The notes: a model not told the origin generated them from the letters alone. A stretch of 64,000 bases of DNA from Pseudomonadota bacterium (GCA_021848345.1 JAJZUV010000009.1:30136-94135), one strand, 5' to 3'. Shown: positions 29,590 to 38,998, counted from the first letter of the stretch. A program made the numbers and translations.

Positions 29590-31386
29590 ATGACCCTACG
29601 CAGCCATACCCTGGGCGCCGTCACCGAAGCCCTGCTCGGACAAACCATCAGCCTGTGCGGCTGGGTGCAGCGGCGCCGCGACCATGGCGGAGTCATATTC
29701 ATCGACCTGCGCGACCGCGAGGGCCTGGTGCAGGTGGTGTGCGATCCCGACCGTGCCGACATGTTCGCGGTGGCCGAGGGCGTGCGCAACGAATACTGCG
29801 TGCAGGTGCGCGGCCTGGTGCGCGCGCGCCCGCAGGGCACCGAGAACGCCACGCTGGGCTCGGGCAAGGTCGAGGTGCTGTGCCACGAACTGCAGGTGCT
29901 CAACGCTTCGGCCGCGTTGCCCTTCCAGCTCGACGACGACAACCTGTCCGAGACCACGCGCCTGACGCACCGCGTGCTGGACCTGCGTCGCCCGCAGATG
30001 CAGCACAACCTGAAGCTGCGCTACCAGGTCTCGATGGCGGTGCGGCGCTACCTGGACGCCGAGGGTTTCATCGACATCGAGACGCCGATGCTCACCAAGA
30101 GCACGCCCGAAGGCGCGCGCGACTACCTGGTGCCCAGCCGGGTCAACGCCGGACAGTTCTTCGCGCTGCCGCAGTCGCCCCAGTTGTTCAAGCAGATGCT
30201 GATGGTGTCGGGCTTCGACCGCTACTACCAGATCACCAAGTGCTTCCGCGACGAGGACCTGCGCGCCGACCGCCAGCCCGAGTTCACGCAGATCGACTGC
30301 GAGACCTCCTTCCTCGACGAGACGGAGATTCGCGCACTGTTCGAGCCGATGATCCGCGGCGTGTTCGCCGGGGTGCTGGGCGTCAGCCTGTCCGATCCCT
30401 TCCCGGTGATGCCGTACTCCGAGGCGATGGCGCGCTTCGGCTCCGACAAGCCGGATCTGCGGGTGCGCATGGAGTTCACCGAACTGACCGACGTCATGCG
30501 CGACGTGGAGTTCAAGGTGTTCAGCTCCGCGGCCTCGCTGCCCGACGGACGCGTGGCCGCCTTGCGCGTGCCGGGCGGCGGCCAGATCAGCCGCAGCGAG
30601 ATCGACGCCTACACCGATTTCGTCAAGATCTACGGCGCCAAGGGCCTGGCGTGGATCAAGGTCAACGAGGTCGCGCGCGGACGCGACGGCCTGCAGTCGC
30701 CGATCGTGAAGAACCTCGACGACGCGGCGATCGCCGCGCTGCTGGAGCGCAGCGGGGCCCGTGACGGCGACCTGCTGCTGTTCGGCGCCGACCGCGCCAA
30801 GGTCGTCAACGCCGCGCTGGGCGCGCTGCGGGTGAAGATCGGCCACAGCGACTTCGGGCGTGCCGGCGGCCTGTTCGAGGACGCCTGGAAGCCGCTGTGG
30901 GTGGTGGACTTCCCGATGTTCGAGTTCGACGACGACGAGCAGCGCTGGGTGGCCTGCCACCACCCCTTCACGGCGCCCAAGGACGAGCATGTCGACTACC
31001 TGGCCAGCGATCCCGGCCGCTGCCTGGCCAAGGCCTACGACATGGTGCTCAACGGCTGGGAGATCGGCGGCGGCTCGGTGCGCATCCACCGCGCCGAGAT
31101 GCAGAGCAAGGTGTTCGCCGCGCTGGGCATCGGCGAGGAAGAGGCGCGGGCCAAGTTCGGCTTCCTGCTCGATGCGCTGCAGTACGGCGCGCCGCCGCAC
31201 GGGGGCATCGCCTTCGGCCTGGACCGCATCGTCACGATGATGACCGGCGCGGCGAGCATCCGCGACGTCATCGCCTTCCCGAAGACGCAGCGCGCGCAAT
31301 GCCTGCTCACCAACGCGCCCAGCCCGGTGGACGAGCGCCAGCTGCGCGAGCTGCACATCCGCCTGCGCCAGAACGCACCGGCCTGA
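29590..31386 (+). CDS. aspS: Aspartyl-tRNA synthetase
   Basis: A class IIb synthetase of 598 residues from ATG 29590 ([20 protein letters not shown]). It has the N-terminal OB fold ([20 protein letters not shown]), motif 2 [18 protein letters not shown], the bacterial GAD insertion domain in the middle, and motif 3 [14 protein letters not shown]. Whether it is discriminating or also makes Asp-tRNA-Asn cannot be decided without seeing gatCAB or asnS elsewhere. Confidence 0.97.
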   Translation: MTLRSHTLGAVTEALLGQTISLCGWVQRRRDHGGVIFIDLRDREGLVQVVCDPDRADMFAVAEGVRNEYCVQVRGLVRARPQGTENATLGSGKVEVLCHELQVLNASAALPFQLDDDNLSETTRLTHRVLDLRRPQMQHNLKLRYQVSMAVRRYLDAEGFIDIETPMLTKSTPEGARDYLVPSRVNAGQFFALPQSPQLFKQMLMVSGFDRYYQITKCFRDEDLRADRQPEFTQIDCETSFLDETEIRALFEPMIRGVFAGVLGVSLSDPFPVMPYSEAMARFGSDKPDLRVRMEFTELTDVMRDVEFKVFSSAASLPDGRVAALRVPGGGQISRSEIDAYTDFVKIYGAKGLAWIKVNEVARGRDGLQSPIVKNLDDAAIAALLERSGARDGDLLLFGADRAKVVNAALGALRVKIGHSDFGRAGGLFEDAWKPLWVVDFPMFEFDDDEQRWVACHHPFTAPKDEHVDYLASDPGRCLAKAYDMVLNGWEIGGGSVRIHRAEMQSKVFAALGIGEEEARAKFGFLLDALQYGAPPHGGIAFGLDRIVTMMTGAASIRDVIAFPKTQRAQCLLTNAPSPVDERQLRELHIRLRQNAPA

Positions 31387-31403
31387 GCCCGGAACTGCCC
31401 GCC

Positions 31404-32522
31404 ATGACCCGCATCGACGATCCCCGGCACGACAGCGAGGCAGGCCGGGCCGAAGCCACGCTGGACACCACGCGCATCGACGATACCCGCATCGCCGCGG
31501 TGCGCGCGCTGGTGTCCCCGGCCGTGCTGCTGGAGGAGCTGGCGGTGACGCCGGCGGTGGAAAGCCTGGTGGAACAGGCGCGCGCCGACATCGCCCGCGT
31601 GCTGCGCGGCGACGACGACCGGCTGATCGTGGTCATCGGTCCCTGTTCCATCCACGATTCGGCGCAGGCGCTGGAGTACGCCACGCGTCTGCGCGACGCG
31701 CGCGGCGAGCTCGACGACGCTCTGCTGCCGGTGATGCGGGTGTATTTCGAGAAGCCGCGCACCACGGTGGGCTGGAAGGGCTTCATCAACGACCCGCGGC
31801 TGGACGGCAGTTTTCGCATCAACGAGGGCCTGCGGCGCGCGCGCGAACTGCTGCTGCACATCGGCGAGATGGGCGTGCCGGCCGGCACCGAGTTTCTCGA
31901 CCTGCTGTCGCCGCAGTATTTCAGCGACCTCATCGCCTGGGGCGCCATCGGCGCGCGTACCACGGAGAGCCAGAGCCACCGGCAGCTGGCCTCGGGGCTG
32001 TCGTGCCCGGTGGGTTTCAAGAACGGCACCGACGGCGGCGTGCAGGTGGCCGCCGACGCGGTGATCGCCGCCGGCGCGCCCCATGCCTTCATGGGCATGA
32101 CCAAGATGGGCGTGGCCGCGATTTTCGAGACCCGCGGCAACGCCGACTGCCACGTCATCCTGCGCGGCGGGCGCCTACCCAACTACGACGCGGCCGCGGT
32201 GGACGCGGCCTGCGAGGTGCTGCGCCGCGCCGGACTGCGCGAACAGGTGATGATCGACTGCTCCCACGCCAATTCGTCCAAGCAGCCTCGACGCCAGATC
32301 GACGTGGCCGCCGACATCGGGCGGCGCATCGCCGCGGGCGAGCGGCGCATCGTCGGGGTGATGGTGGAGAGCCATCTGCACGAAGGCCGCCAGGACCTGC
32401 GTCCGGGGCAGGCGCTGCGCGAGGGCGTCTCGATCACCGATGCCTGCCTGGGCTGGGCGGATTCCCTGGCCCTGCTGCACGACCTGGCCGCCAGCGTGCG
32501 CGCGAGGCGGGCAGGGGGCTGA
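31404..32522 (+). CDS. aroG: 3-deoxy-7-phosphoheptulonate synthase, class I (AroG type)
   Basis: Joins phosphoenolpyruvate and erythrose-4-phosphate to start the shikimate pathway. It is 372 residues from ATG 31404. Family motifs are VIGPCSIHDSAQALEYA, FEKPRTTVGWKGFINDP, GARTTESQSHRQLASGLSCP, GFKNGTDGG and DCSHANSSKQPRRQ. The first 20 residues are unusual in repeating RIDD/TRIDDTRI. Feedback specificity (Phe or Tyr) cannot be read off with confidence. It begins 17 bp after aspS. Confidence 0.95.
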   Translation: MTRIDDPRHDSEAGRAEATLDTTRIDDTRIAAVRALVSPAVLLEELAVTPAVESLVEQARADIARVLRGDDDRLIVVIGPCSIHDSAQALEYATRLRDARGELDDALLPVMRVYFEKPRTTVGWKGFINDPRLDGSFRINEGLRRARELLLHIGEMGVPAGTEFLDLLSPQYFSDLIAWGAIGARTTESQSHRQLASGLSCPVGFKNGTDGGVQVAADAVIAAGAPHAFMGMTKMGVAAIFETRGNADCHVILRGGRLPNYDAAAVDAACEVLRRAGLREQVMIDCSHANSSKQPRRQIDVAADIGRRIAAGERRIVGVMVESHLHEGRQDLRPGQALREGVSITDACLGWADSLALLHDLAASVRARRAGG

Positions 32523-32526
32523 GGCC

Positions 32527-32985
32527 GTGGCGGCGTCCAAGCTGCCGGTGTCGGTGCTCGTGGTGATCCACGACCCTGGGCTGCGCGTGCTGTTGATCGA
32601 GCGGGCCGCGCAGCCCGGGTTCTGGCAAAGCGTCACCGGCAGCCTGGATTTCCCCGATGAGCCGCTGGCCGCGGCGGCCGCGCGCGAGGTGGCCGAGGAG
32701 ACGGGCATCGTCGCCGACGGCGGGCTGCGCGACTGGCACCTGGCCAACGAATACGAGATCTACCCCCATTGGCGCCATCGCTACGCCCCCGGGGTTTGGA
32801 AGAACGTGGAACACGTGTTCAGCCTGGAGGTGCCCGAGGCGACGCCGGTGCGCCTGGCCGAGCGCGAGCACCGTGCCTGGCAATGGCTGCCCTGGCGCGA
32901 GGCCGCGGCGCGCTGCTTTTCCGCGTCCAACGCGCAGGCCATCGAGCAATTGCCGCGGCGCCTGCGCCGCCGGGAGCCGGTCTGA
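32527..32985 (+). CDS. nudB: Dihydroneopterin triphosphate diphosphatase (Nudix)
   Basis: Removes pyrophosphate from dihydroneopterin triphosphate in folate synthesis, just before FolB. The start is GTG 32527 with a G-rich ribosome-binding site about eight bases upstream, giving 152 residues (E. coli 150). The N-terminal KLPVSVLVVIHDPGLRVLLI and QPGFWQSVTGS match NudB. The Nudix box reads GSLDFPDEPLAAAAAREVAEETGI, with one extra residue between the first Gly and Glu compared with the usual GX5E. It is packed between aroG (4 bp) and the next gene (overlapping). Confidence 0.88.
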   Translation: MAASKLPVSVLVVIHDPGLRVLLIERAAQPGFWQSVTGSLDFPDEPLAAAAAREVAEETGIVADGGLRDWHLANEYEIYPHWRHRYAPGVWKNVEHVFSLEVPEATPVRLAEREHRAWQWLPWREAAARCFSASNAQAIEQLPRRLRRREPV

Positions 32986-33872
32986 TGCACCCGCGCACGC
33001 CCGCCCGCGACTGGCCGCAGGCGCTGCGCGTGGCCTCGTACAACATCCACAAGGGCGTGCTGGGCATGGGCCCGGCCAAGCGCCTGCGCATCCACGCCCT
33101 GCAGGAAGGCCTGCGCAGCCTGGATGCCGACGTGGTGCTGCTGCAGGAGGTGCAGTTCGAGCATCGCCGCCATGCCATGCGCCTGGCCGGATGGCCGGAG
33201 CAGCCGCAGCACGAGCTGCTGGGTCAGGGCCTGGGCATGTTCGCCGCCTACCACACGAACGCGCGCACGCGCCACGGCGAGCATGGCAATGCGCTGCTGT
33301 CGCGTTTTCCCATCCTCGGCGTGTCCCACGAGGACGTGTCGGACCACCGCTTCGAGCAGCGAGGCCTGCTGCACGTGCGCCTGGCCCTGCCGCAGGGCAG
33401 CGCGGGCGCGGCCCCGGCACAGGTGCTGCACTGCGTGGTGGTGCATTTCGGACTGTTTCGCGGCGGGCGCAAGCGCCAGATCGAGCGTCTGGCGGAATTC
33501 CTCGCGCGCCAGGTGCCGGCGCACGAGCCGGTGATCGTGGGCGGCGACTTCAACGACTGGCGCGGCGAGCTCGGCCTCGAACTCGCCGCCGCGGGTCTGG
33601 TCGACGTGTCGGCGCGCGCCGCGACCGCGGTGGACCCGCGCCACCCTCGCTGGCACCACCGCACGCGCACCTTTCCCGCGTGGCTGCCGCTGATGCCCCT
33701 GGATCGCATCTATGTGCGCGGCTTCGCTGCCCACGGCCTGGGCCTGGGCTGGGGCGCCGACTGGGCGCGGCTGTCGGACCACGCTCCCTTGCTGGTCGAC
33801 CTGACCGCGCAAGCCCAGGACGCGCCGCGCGCGCCGGGCCGAGGCGTAGCGCGGCACACCCTCCATGGCTAG
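32985..33872 (+). CDS. Endonuclease/exonuclease/phosphatase family protein, YbhP-like
   Basis: A 295-residue protein whose ATG overlaps the nudB stop (TGATG). It has the EEP fold motifs ASYNIHKG, LLQEVQFE, GGDFNDWRGELG and LSDHAPLLVDL. The next gene, clsB, overlaps its end by 8 bp; in E. coli the same pair is ybhP-clsB(ybhO). This suggests a lipid-related phosphodiesterase rather than a DNA nuclease, but the substrate is unknown. Confidence 0.87.
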   Translation: MHPRTPARDWPQALRVASYNIHKGVLGMGPAKRLRIHALQEGLRSLDADVVLLQEVQFEHRRHAMRLAGWPEQPQHELLGQGLGMFAAYHTNARTRHGEHGNALLSRFPILGVSHEDVSDHRFEQRGLLHVRLALPQGSAGAAPAQVLHCVVVHFGLFRGGRKRQIERLAEFLARQVPAHEPVIVGGDFNDWRGELGLELAAAGLVDVSARAATAVDPRHPRWHHRTRTFPAWLPLMPLDRIYVRGFAAHGLGLGWGADWARLSDHAPLLVDLTAQAQDAPRAPGRGVARHTLHG

Positions 33873-35250
33873 CCGGCCCTCGCGCCGCAGGCGCCTGCGC
33901 GCGTGGTGGCGGCGCAATCTGCGGGCGCTGCGCGAAGGCAGCGGCGCCGAGCACGCCTCGCTGCGCACGCCCTGGCGCGAGGGCAATTGCATCGACCTGC
34001 TGCCGCTGGGCCAGAGCCTGTTTCCGGCCTTGCTCGAGGCGTGGAGCGAAGCGCGCAGCAGCATCTGGGTTGAAACCTACATATTCCACGACGACGCGAC
34101 CGGCCTGGAACTCGCCGAGGCGCTGATCGCCGCCGCGGGCCGCGGCGTGCAGGTGCGCGTGCTGGTCGACGGGCTCGGCTCGAACCGCTCGATTCCCACC
34201 CTGCGTCAGCGCTTCGAGGCGGCCGGCGTGGAGTTCATGGTGTACCGGCCGTGGCGCCGCTGGCTGGACCTGCTGCAGCGCGGCCACTGGAGGCGCCTGC
34301 ATCGGAAGATGTGCGTGGTCGATGCGCGCGTGGCCTTCGTCGGCGGCATCAACCTGATCGACGACCGCTACGACATCCATCACGGCTGGAGCGAGCAGCC
34401 GCGCCTGGACTACGCGGTGCGGGTGCGCGGGCCGGTGGTGGCGCAGGTGCTGCGCAGCATGCGCCGGCTGTGGCTGCGCACGGTGGCCACCGGCAGCGTG
34501 CAGCGCGGGCTGCGGCGCGCCCCGGGACCGCGCCTGCTGGGCTCGCAGGAGCAGCGCAGGCGCTACGTCGAGGAACTGCGCGCGGCCGGCGTGCTGCCGG
34601 GCTCGCGCCCGCCCCGTGCCGCCCGCGTGGCGACCGCGGCGCCGCCGCTGATCGCCGCCTGCGGCGGCGGAGCCGCGCCGCAGCGCGCCGCGCTGGTGCT
34701 GCGCGACAACCTGCTGCGCCGGCGCTCCATCGAGCACTGCTACATCCAGGCCATCGACGAGGCGCGTGAATCGGTGCTGCTGGTGTGCCCGTACTTCTAC
34801 CCCGGGCAGGTCTTTCGCGAAAGCCTGAAGGCGGCGGCGCTGCGTGGCGTGCGGGTCTGCCTGCTGCTGCAGGGACGCGCCGACTACCGGGCCGCTGCCT
34901 GGGCCGCGCAGGCGCTGTACCGCGAGCTGATCGACGCCGGCGTGAGCATCCACGAATACCAGCGGGCCTACCTGCACGGCAAGGTGGCCGTGGTCGACGA
35001 GGCCTGGGCCACCGTGGGCAGCTCCAACATCGATCCGCTGTCCCTGCTGGTCAACCGCGAAGCCAACGTGGTCGTGCGCGACGCGGGCTTCGCCGGGCAA
35101 CTGGCGCGACACGTGCACGAGCAGTTGCACTGGGCGCTGCCCATCGACCACGCCCGCCTGCGCCAGCGCGTGGCCTGGTGGACGCGCCCGCTGGTCGGCG
35201 TCGCCGCGCGTCTGTTCATCGCGCTGGCGGGGGGGACGGGGAGGTATTGA
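33865..35250 (+). CDS. clsB: Cardiolipin synthase B
   Basis: A phospholipase D superfamily enzyme of 461 residues. It has two HKD motifs: LHRKMCVVDARVAFVGGINL near residue 150 and LHGKVAVVDEAWATVGSSNI near 370. It lacks the N-terminal transmembrane pair of ClsA, as expected for the ClsB type. The ATG lies within the end of the YbhP-like gene. In E. coli ClsB makes cardiolipin and phosphatidylglycerol-related products. The gene ends directly against the GC-rich repeat at 35253. Confidence 0.93.
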   Translation: MASRPSRRRRLRAWWRRNLRALREGSGAEHASLRTPWREGNCIDLLPLGQSLFPALLEAWSEARSSIWVETYIFHDDATGLELAEALIAAAGRGVQVRVLVDGLGSNRSIPTLRQRFEAAGVEFMVYRPWRRWLDLLQRGHWRRLHRKMCVVDARVAFVGGINLIDDRYDIHHGWSEQPRLDYAVRVRGPVVAQVLRSMRRLWLRTVATGSVQRGLRRAPGPRLLGSQEQRRRYVEELRAAGVLPGSRPPRAARVATAAPPLIAACGGGAAPQRAALVLRDNLLRRRSIEHCYIQAIDEARESVLLVCPYFYPGQVFRESLKAAALRGVRVCLLLQGRADYRAAAWAAQALYRELIDAGVSIHEYQRAYLHGKVAVVDEAWATVGSSNIDPLSLLVNREANVVVRDAGFAGQLARHVHEQLHWALPIDHARLRQRVAWWTRPLVGVAARLFIALAGGTGRY

Positions 35251-35252
35251 CG

Positions 35253-35331
35253 GCCCCCTTCGTCGCGGGGGGCGACCCCCGCTCCGTCCCCCCCTGGGGG
35301 ACGCACCCCGCCTTGGGGCGGCCCTGCGGCG
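35253..35331. repeat. Third copy of the dispersed GC-rich element
   Basis: This copy repeats the arm seen at 6815-6898 and 7067-7147, including GTCGCGGGGGGCGACCCCCG and GCCTTGGGGCGGCCCTGCGG. Only a single arm is present here. It begins 3 bp after the clsB stop codon and may affect mRNA 3'-end stability through its internal palindromes. Confidence 0.75.
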
Positions 35332-35342
35332 GGGGTGCTCTT

Positions 35343-35505
35343 GGCAGCGGTGCGGAGTGCAGGAACTGGCGGCGTCAGGCGGGGTGGGACCGGCAGCGGG
35401 GTGGGGTGCAGGAACTGGCTGCGTCAGGCGGGGTGGGGGTGGCAGCGGTGCGGAGTGCAGGAACTGGCGGCGTCAGGCGGGGTGGGACCGGCAGCGGGGT
35501 GGGGT
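35343..35505. repeat. 49-bp tandem repeat, 3.3 copies
   Basis: Units start at 35343, 35392, 35441 and a partial one at 35490; each opens GGCAGCGG and ends GGGGTGGG plus three bases. Units 1 and 3 are identical and unit 2 differs at a few positions, giving an A-B-A-B pattern. A degraded related sequence follows the arm at 6899-6945. The following 74 bp up to the rhodanese start are A/T-richer and hold no clear promoter. Confidence 0.85.
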
Positions 35506-35579
35506 TTATGACTTTGGGTTCTAAGGGTATGTGAAAAGGGTATTTTTTCGGATAACGGGGTGGGCCGGAAAATGTCGGG

Positions 35580-36650
35580 ATGAAACCTCATGCCGATGTT
35601 GCTTCCGTCTCCCGAGGCGCGCCGCCCGTATTGCCTGCTCCCAGGGGCGGGTTCTGGCGGCGTTTGCTGCGCGGGATCGGCCTGGGCGTGGCGCTGGCGG
35701 CCTGGGCGTTGAGCCAGCCTGCCGGGGCGGCGCAGCCCGGCGGCGCGGCGGCAGGCTCCCTCGGGCCGCTGGTGCAGCCGGCCCAGTTGCAGGCGGCCCT
35801 GCAGAACCACGCGGCCTTGCGCATCGTCGACCTGCGCGATGCCGACGACTATGCGGCCGGGCACCTTCCCGGCGCGGTGGACGCGCCTTACGGCCGCTGG
35901 CGCGGCGACGCCGACAACCCGGGCAAGCTGTTGCCGGTGGACGCCTTCGTGCGCCTCGTGCGCAGCCTCGGCCTGCACGACTCCGACCAGGTGGTGCTGG
36001 TCTCGGCCGGCGGCGATCCCACCGACTTCGGCGCTCCGGCGCGGGTGTACTGGACCCTGAAGTGGCTGGGCATGCGGCATCTGTCGATTCTCAACGGCGG
36101 CATGCAGGCCTGGAAGGACGCCGGCCTGGGCGGCCTGCAGACCGCGGCGCCGCGCGTGGTGCCCTCGCATTTCGTCGCCCACCCGGATGCCGCGCTGCTG
36201 GCCACGCGCGCCCAGGTGCTGCGGGCGGTGCAGGCGCCCGAGGCTTCGCGGGTGCTGCTCGACGCGCGCCCGCCCGCCTTCTGGGAAGGCAAGGTCAAGG
36301 CGCCGGCGGCGGCGGCGCCCGGGACCATCGCCGGATCGGTGGACTTCAGCAACATGCGCTGGTTCCCGCAGGGCGGCGGCGCGCTGCCGGCCCCCGCGGT
36401 GCTGGAGGCCATCGCGCAAGGACTGCCCGCGCAGGAGAGCCGGGCGCGGCAGACCATCTCCTTCTGCAACACCGGGCACTGGGCGGCGACCAACTGGTTC
36501 GTGCTGTCCGAACTGCTTCACCGCCCGGGAGTACGCCTGTATCCCGGCTCCATGGTCGACTGGTCGCGCCACGACGAGCCGATGACCCACGTTCCCTCCC
36601 GCACCGATCAACTATGGGCGCAGCTCAAGCAGACCTGGCAATCCCGCTGA
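35580..36650 (+). CDS. Exported tandem-rhodanese thiosulfate sulfurtransferase
   Basis: A 356-residue protein with an N-terminal signal sequence (LLRGIGLGVALAAWALSQPA then GAAQPGG). Two rhodanese domains follow: the first (VDLRDADDYAAGHLPGAVDA) and the second with the active-site cysteine in SFCNTGHWAATNWF. It probably acts in the periplasm on thiosulfate or polysulfide. The next gene, a YeeE/YedE transporter, overlaps its end by 37 bp, which supports a joint sulfur-uptake or detoxification role. Confidence 0.87.
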   Translation: MKPHADVASVSRGAPPVLPAPRGGFWRRLLRGIGLGVALAAWALSQPAGAAQPGGAAAGSLGPLVQPAQLQAALQNHAALRIVDLRDADDYAAGHLPGAVDAPYGRWRGDADNPGKLLPVDAFVRLVRSLGLHDSDQVVLVSAGGDPTDFGAPARVYWTLKWLGMRHLSILNGGMQAWKDAGLGGLQTAAPRVVPSHFVAHPDAALLATRAQVLRAVQAPEASRVLLDARPPAFWEGKVKAPAAAAPGTIAGSVDFSNMRWFPQGGGALPAPAVLEAIAQGLPAQESRARQTISFCNTGHWAATNWFVLSELLHRPGVRLYPGSMVDWSRHDEPMTHVPSRTDQLWAQLKQTWQSR

Positions 36651-37765
36651 ACGCGGCACCCCCGCGCGCGGCGCGCTCCACCCAGGCCCTGCTGATCGCG
36701 CTGGCGCTGGCGGGCTTCGTCGCCACCACCTGGCTGGTGGGCTGGCGCCAGGGCCTGTTGTGGTGCATCGGCGTCGGCCTGGGCGTGGCGCTGGCGGCCG
36801 GCAGCTTCGGTTTCACCACCGGCTGGCGGGTGTGGATCACCCACCGCGACCCCACCGGGCTGCTGGCCCAGTTCCTCGGCATCGCCGTGTGCATGGTGCT
36901 GAGCGTGCCCCTGCTGGCCGCGCATCCCGAATTGCAGGGGGCCGACGGACCGCTGTCCTGGAGCCTGCTGATCGGCTCCTTCGTGTTCGGCGCCAGCATG
37001 CAGATCGCCGACGGCTGTGGCTCCGGCACCTTGTACAAGGCCGGCCTGGGGCATCCGGTGAGCCTGGCCGTGCTGCCGGCCTTCGTGTTCGGCAGTTTCG
37101 CCGGTTCGGCGCAATTGCCGGCCTGGCTGAGCCTGGGCGCGTTGCCGCCGGTGTCCTTCGTGCACCTGCTGGGCGCGCCGGGCACGCTGGCGCTGCAGCT
37201 CGGCGTGCTGGCGCTGCTGGCGGCGTGGATCTGGCGCGCTCGTCGCCCCGACACCCCGCGCCGCTGGACCGGATCCGCGGTATGGATCGCCGCGGTCGCG
37301 CTGGGCGTGCTGGGCGCGCTCAACCTGGTCGTGGCCGGCCAGCCCTGGGGCATCGTCTACGGGCTGGGTCTGTGGGGTGCGAAGATCGTGCAGGCCTTCG
37401 GCGTGGACCTTTCGCACAACGCCTTCTACGGCCTGCCGGTGCAGCAGGCGCAGTTGCACGCGAGCGTGCTGGCCGACAACACCAGCATCACCGACCTGGG
37501 CATGCTGTTCGGCGCCCTGCTGGCCGCGCAGCGCGGCGGCAAGCTGTGCCCGAGGGTGCGCCTGCCGGCGCGCGCCTGGGTGTCCTCGATCGTGGCCGGG
37601 CTGCTGCTGGGCTACAGCTCGCGGCTGGCCTTCGGATGCAACGTCGGGGCCTATTTCTCGGGCATCGCCACCGGCTCGCTGCACGGCTGGGTGTGGTTCG
37701 CCTGCGCCTTCGCCGGCAGTCTGCTCGGCGTGCGCCTGCGCAGTCGACTGGGCGTGGGAGCCTGA
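36614..37765 (+). CDS. YeeE/YedE family transporter, probable thiosulfate (TsuA-like) importer
   Basis: A 383-residue inner-membrane protein with about nine or ten hydrophobic segments. It has the two cysteine motifs central to this family, MQIADGCGSGTLYKAGLGHP and LAFGCNVGAYFSGIATGSLH. In TsuA the equivalent cysteines relay thiosulfate across the membrane. The start at ATG 36614 lies inside the rhodanese gene. Selenium or other sulfur substrates remain possible. Confidence 0.88.
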   Translation: MGAAQADLAIPLNAAPPRAARSTQALLIALALAGFVATTWLVGWRQGLLWCIGVGLGVALAAGSFGFTTGWRVWITHRDPTGLLAQFLGIAVCMVLSVPLLAAHPELQGADGPLSWSLLIGSFVFGASMQIADGCGSGTLYKAGLGHPVSLAVLPAFVFGSFAGSAQLPAWLSLGALPPVSFVHLLGAPGTLALQLGVLALLAAWIWRARRPDTPRRWTGSAVWIAAVALGVLGALNLVVAGQPWGIVYGLGLWGAKIVQAFGVDLSHNAFYGLPVQQAQLHASVLADNTSITDLGMLFGALLAAQRGGKLCPRVRLPARAWVSSIVAGLLLGYSSRLAFGCNVGAYFSGIATGSLHGWVWFACAFAGSLLGVRLRSRLGVGA

Positions 37766-37767
37766 CC

Positions 37768-37986
37768 ATGCCGCATGATCGCCGACTCCCGGATTCCCGC
37801 GCCGCGTGGCGCAGGCTGCTCTCCTCCTGGCGCGCCTGGCTGCTGTGGGTGGTGGTGCTGGTACTGCTGGCGCTGGACTGGCACGCCAGCACGCCGCACC
37901 GGCGTTTCGCCGAGCCCATGCCGCTGGCTCTGGGCAACGGTCCCGCCGCCGACGCCGGCCACTGCTCCCTCGCCCCCACGAAGTAG
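37768..37986 (+). CDS. Small single-pass membrane protein of the sulfur cassette
   Basis: A 72-residue open frame, ATG 37768, starting two bases after the transporter stop. It has a basic N-terminus, one hydrophobic segment (WRAWLLWVVVLVLLALDWHA) and a C-terminal region with a single cysteine (GHCSLAPTK). I recognise no family. The tight spacing argues that it is a real gene and an accessory subunit or chaperone of the transporter, but that is inference. Confidence 0.6.
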   Translation: MPHDRRLPDSRAAWRRLLSSWRAWLLWVVVLVLLALDWHASTPHRRFAEPMPLALGNGPAADAGHCSLAPTK

Positions 37987-38070
37987 GCCAGGCCGGGGAC
38001 GGCGGGCTGTTCGGGCGGGGTGGGGCGCGGCGGCGCTACAGTTGCGCCTTGTCCGCCAAGCCCCTGTCCG

Positions 38071-38949
38071 ATGCTCGCCTACCGCCACGCCTTCCATGCC
38101 GGCAATCCGGCCGACGTGCTCAAGCACGTGGTGCTCTTGCGCGCGCTGCACCTGTTGCTGAGCAAGCCCAAGGCGCTGAGCTACGTGGACACCCATGCCG
38201 GTGCCGGCAGCTATCAGCTGGCCGAACGCATGAGCCAGCGCCTGGCGGAGTACCTGCAGGGCGTGGGTTGCCTGTGGCAGCGCGAGGACGTGCAGCATGC
38301 GCTGCTGGACGGCAAGGCCGGCCGGGTGCCGGAGGCGGTGCTGGACTACCTGCGCGCCGTGCTGGCGCTGAATCCCGACGGCAGCCTGCGCGTGGCGCCC
38401 GGCTCGCCGCTGCTCGCCGCCGACACGCTGCGCGCGGACGATCCGATGCGCCTGTTCGAACTGCACCCCGCGGACTGCCGTGCGTTGCGCTCGGCCTTTG
38501 CGCGTCGGCGCCAGACCACGGTGAGCCAGGCCGACGGCTTCGCCGAACTCAAGTCCGTGCTGCCGCCGCCGTCGCGCCGGGCGCTGGTGCTGATCGACCC
38601 GTCCTACGAACTCGACGCCGACTACTCCCGCGTGCTGGCGACCCTGCGCGACGCGCTGGAGCGTTTTGCCACCGGCGTGTACCTCGTCTGGTACCCGCTG
38701 CTGCAGAGCCTGGAGTCCCAGCGTCTGTCCAAACGCTTGCGGGCGCTGGCCCCCGGCAGCTGGATGGACGCGCAATTGTGGACCGCGCCGCCGCGCGCGG
38801 ACGGCTTCGGTTTGATGGGCAGCGGCATGTTCGTGCTGAATCCGCCCTTCGGGCTGCCCCAGGCCCTGCGCGAGGCCGGCCCCTGGCTGGCCAAGGCGCT
38901 GGGACAGGACGGGGCGGGACGATTCGTGCTGGACGCGCATACGCCCTGA
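38071..38949 (+). CDS. rlmJ: 23S rRNA (adenine(2030)-N6)-methyltransferase
   Basis: A 292-residue protein starting MLAYRHAFHAGNPADVLKHV, the hallmark N-terminus of RlmJ (E. coli 280 residues). The SAM site is YVDTHAGAGSYQL. The catalytic motif is LIDPSYELDADY, so the usual DPPY is DPSY here. An open frame upstream to 38020 is not conserved. Confidence 0.93.
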   Translation: MLAYRHAFHAGNPADVLKHVVLLRALHLLLSKPKALSYVDTHAGAGSYQLAERMSQRLAEYLQGVGCLWQREDVQHALLDGKAGRVPEAVLDYLRAVLALNPDGSLRVAPGSPLLAADTLRADDPMRLFELHPADCRALRSAFARRRQTTVSQADGFAELKSVLPPPSRRALVLIDPSYELDADYSRVLATLRDALERFATGVYLVWYPLLQSLESQRLSKRLRALAPGSWMDAQLWTAPPRADGFGLMGSGMFVLNPPFGLPQALREAGPWLAKALGQDGAGRFVLDAHTP

Positions 38950-38998
38950 AGCCGGGGATAATGGGCCCGAGCACCCCTGGTGGCGCGCCGCGCCGGGT

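Noticed and set aside
35531..36613. One 744-codon protein covering rhodanese and transporter
   Set aside because: The rhodanese domains are encoded in a different frame from the transporter; the upstream part of this frame is a shadow.
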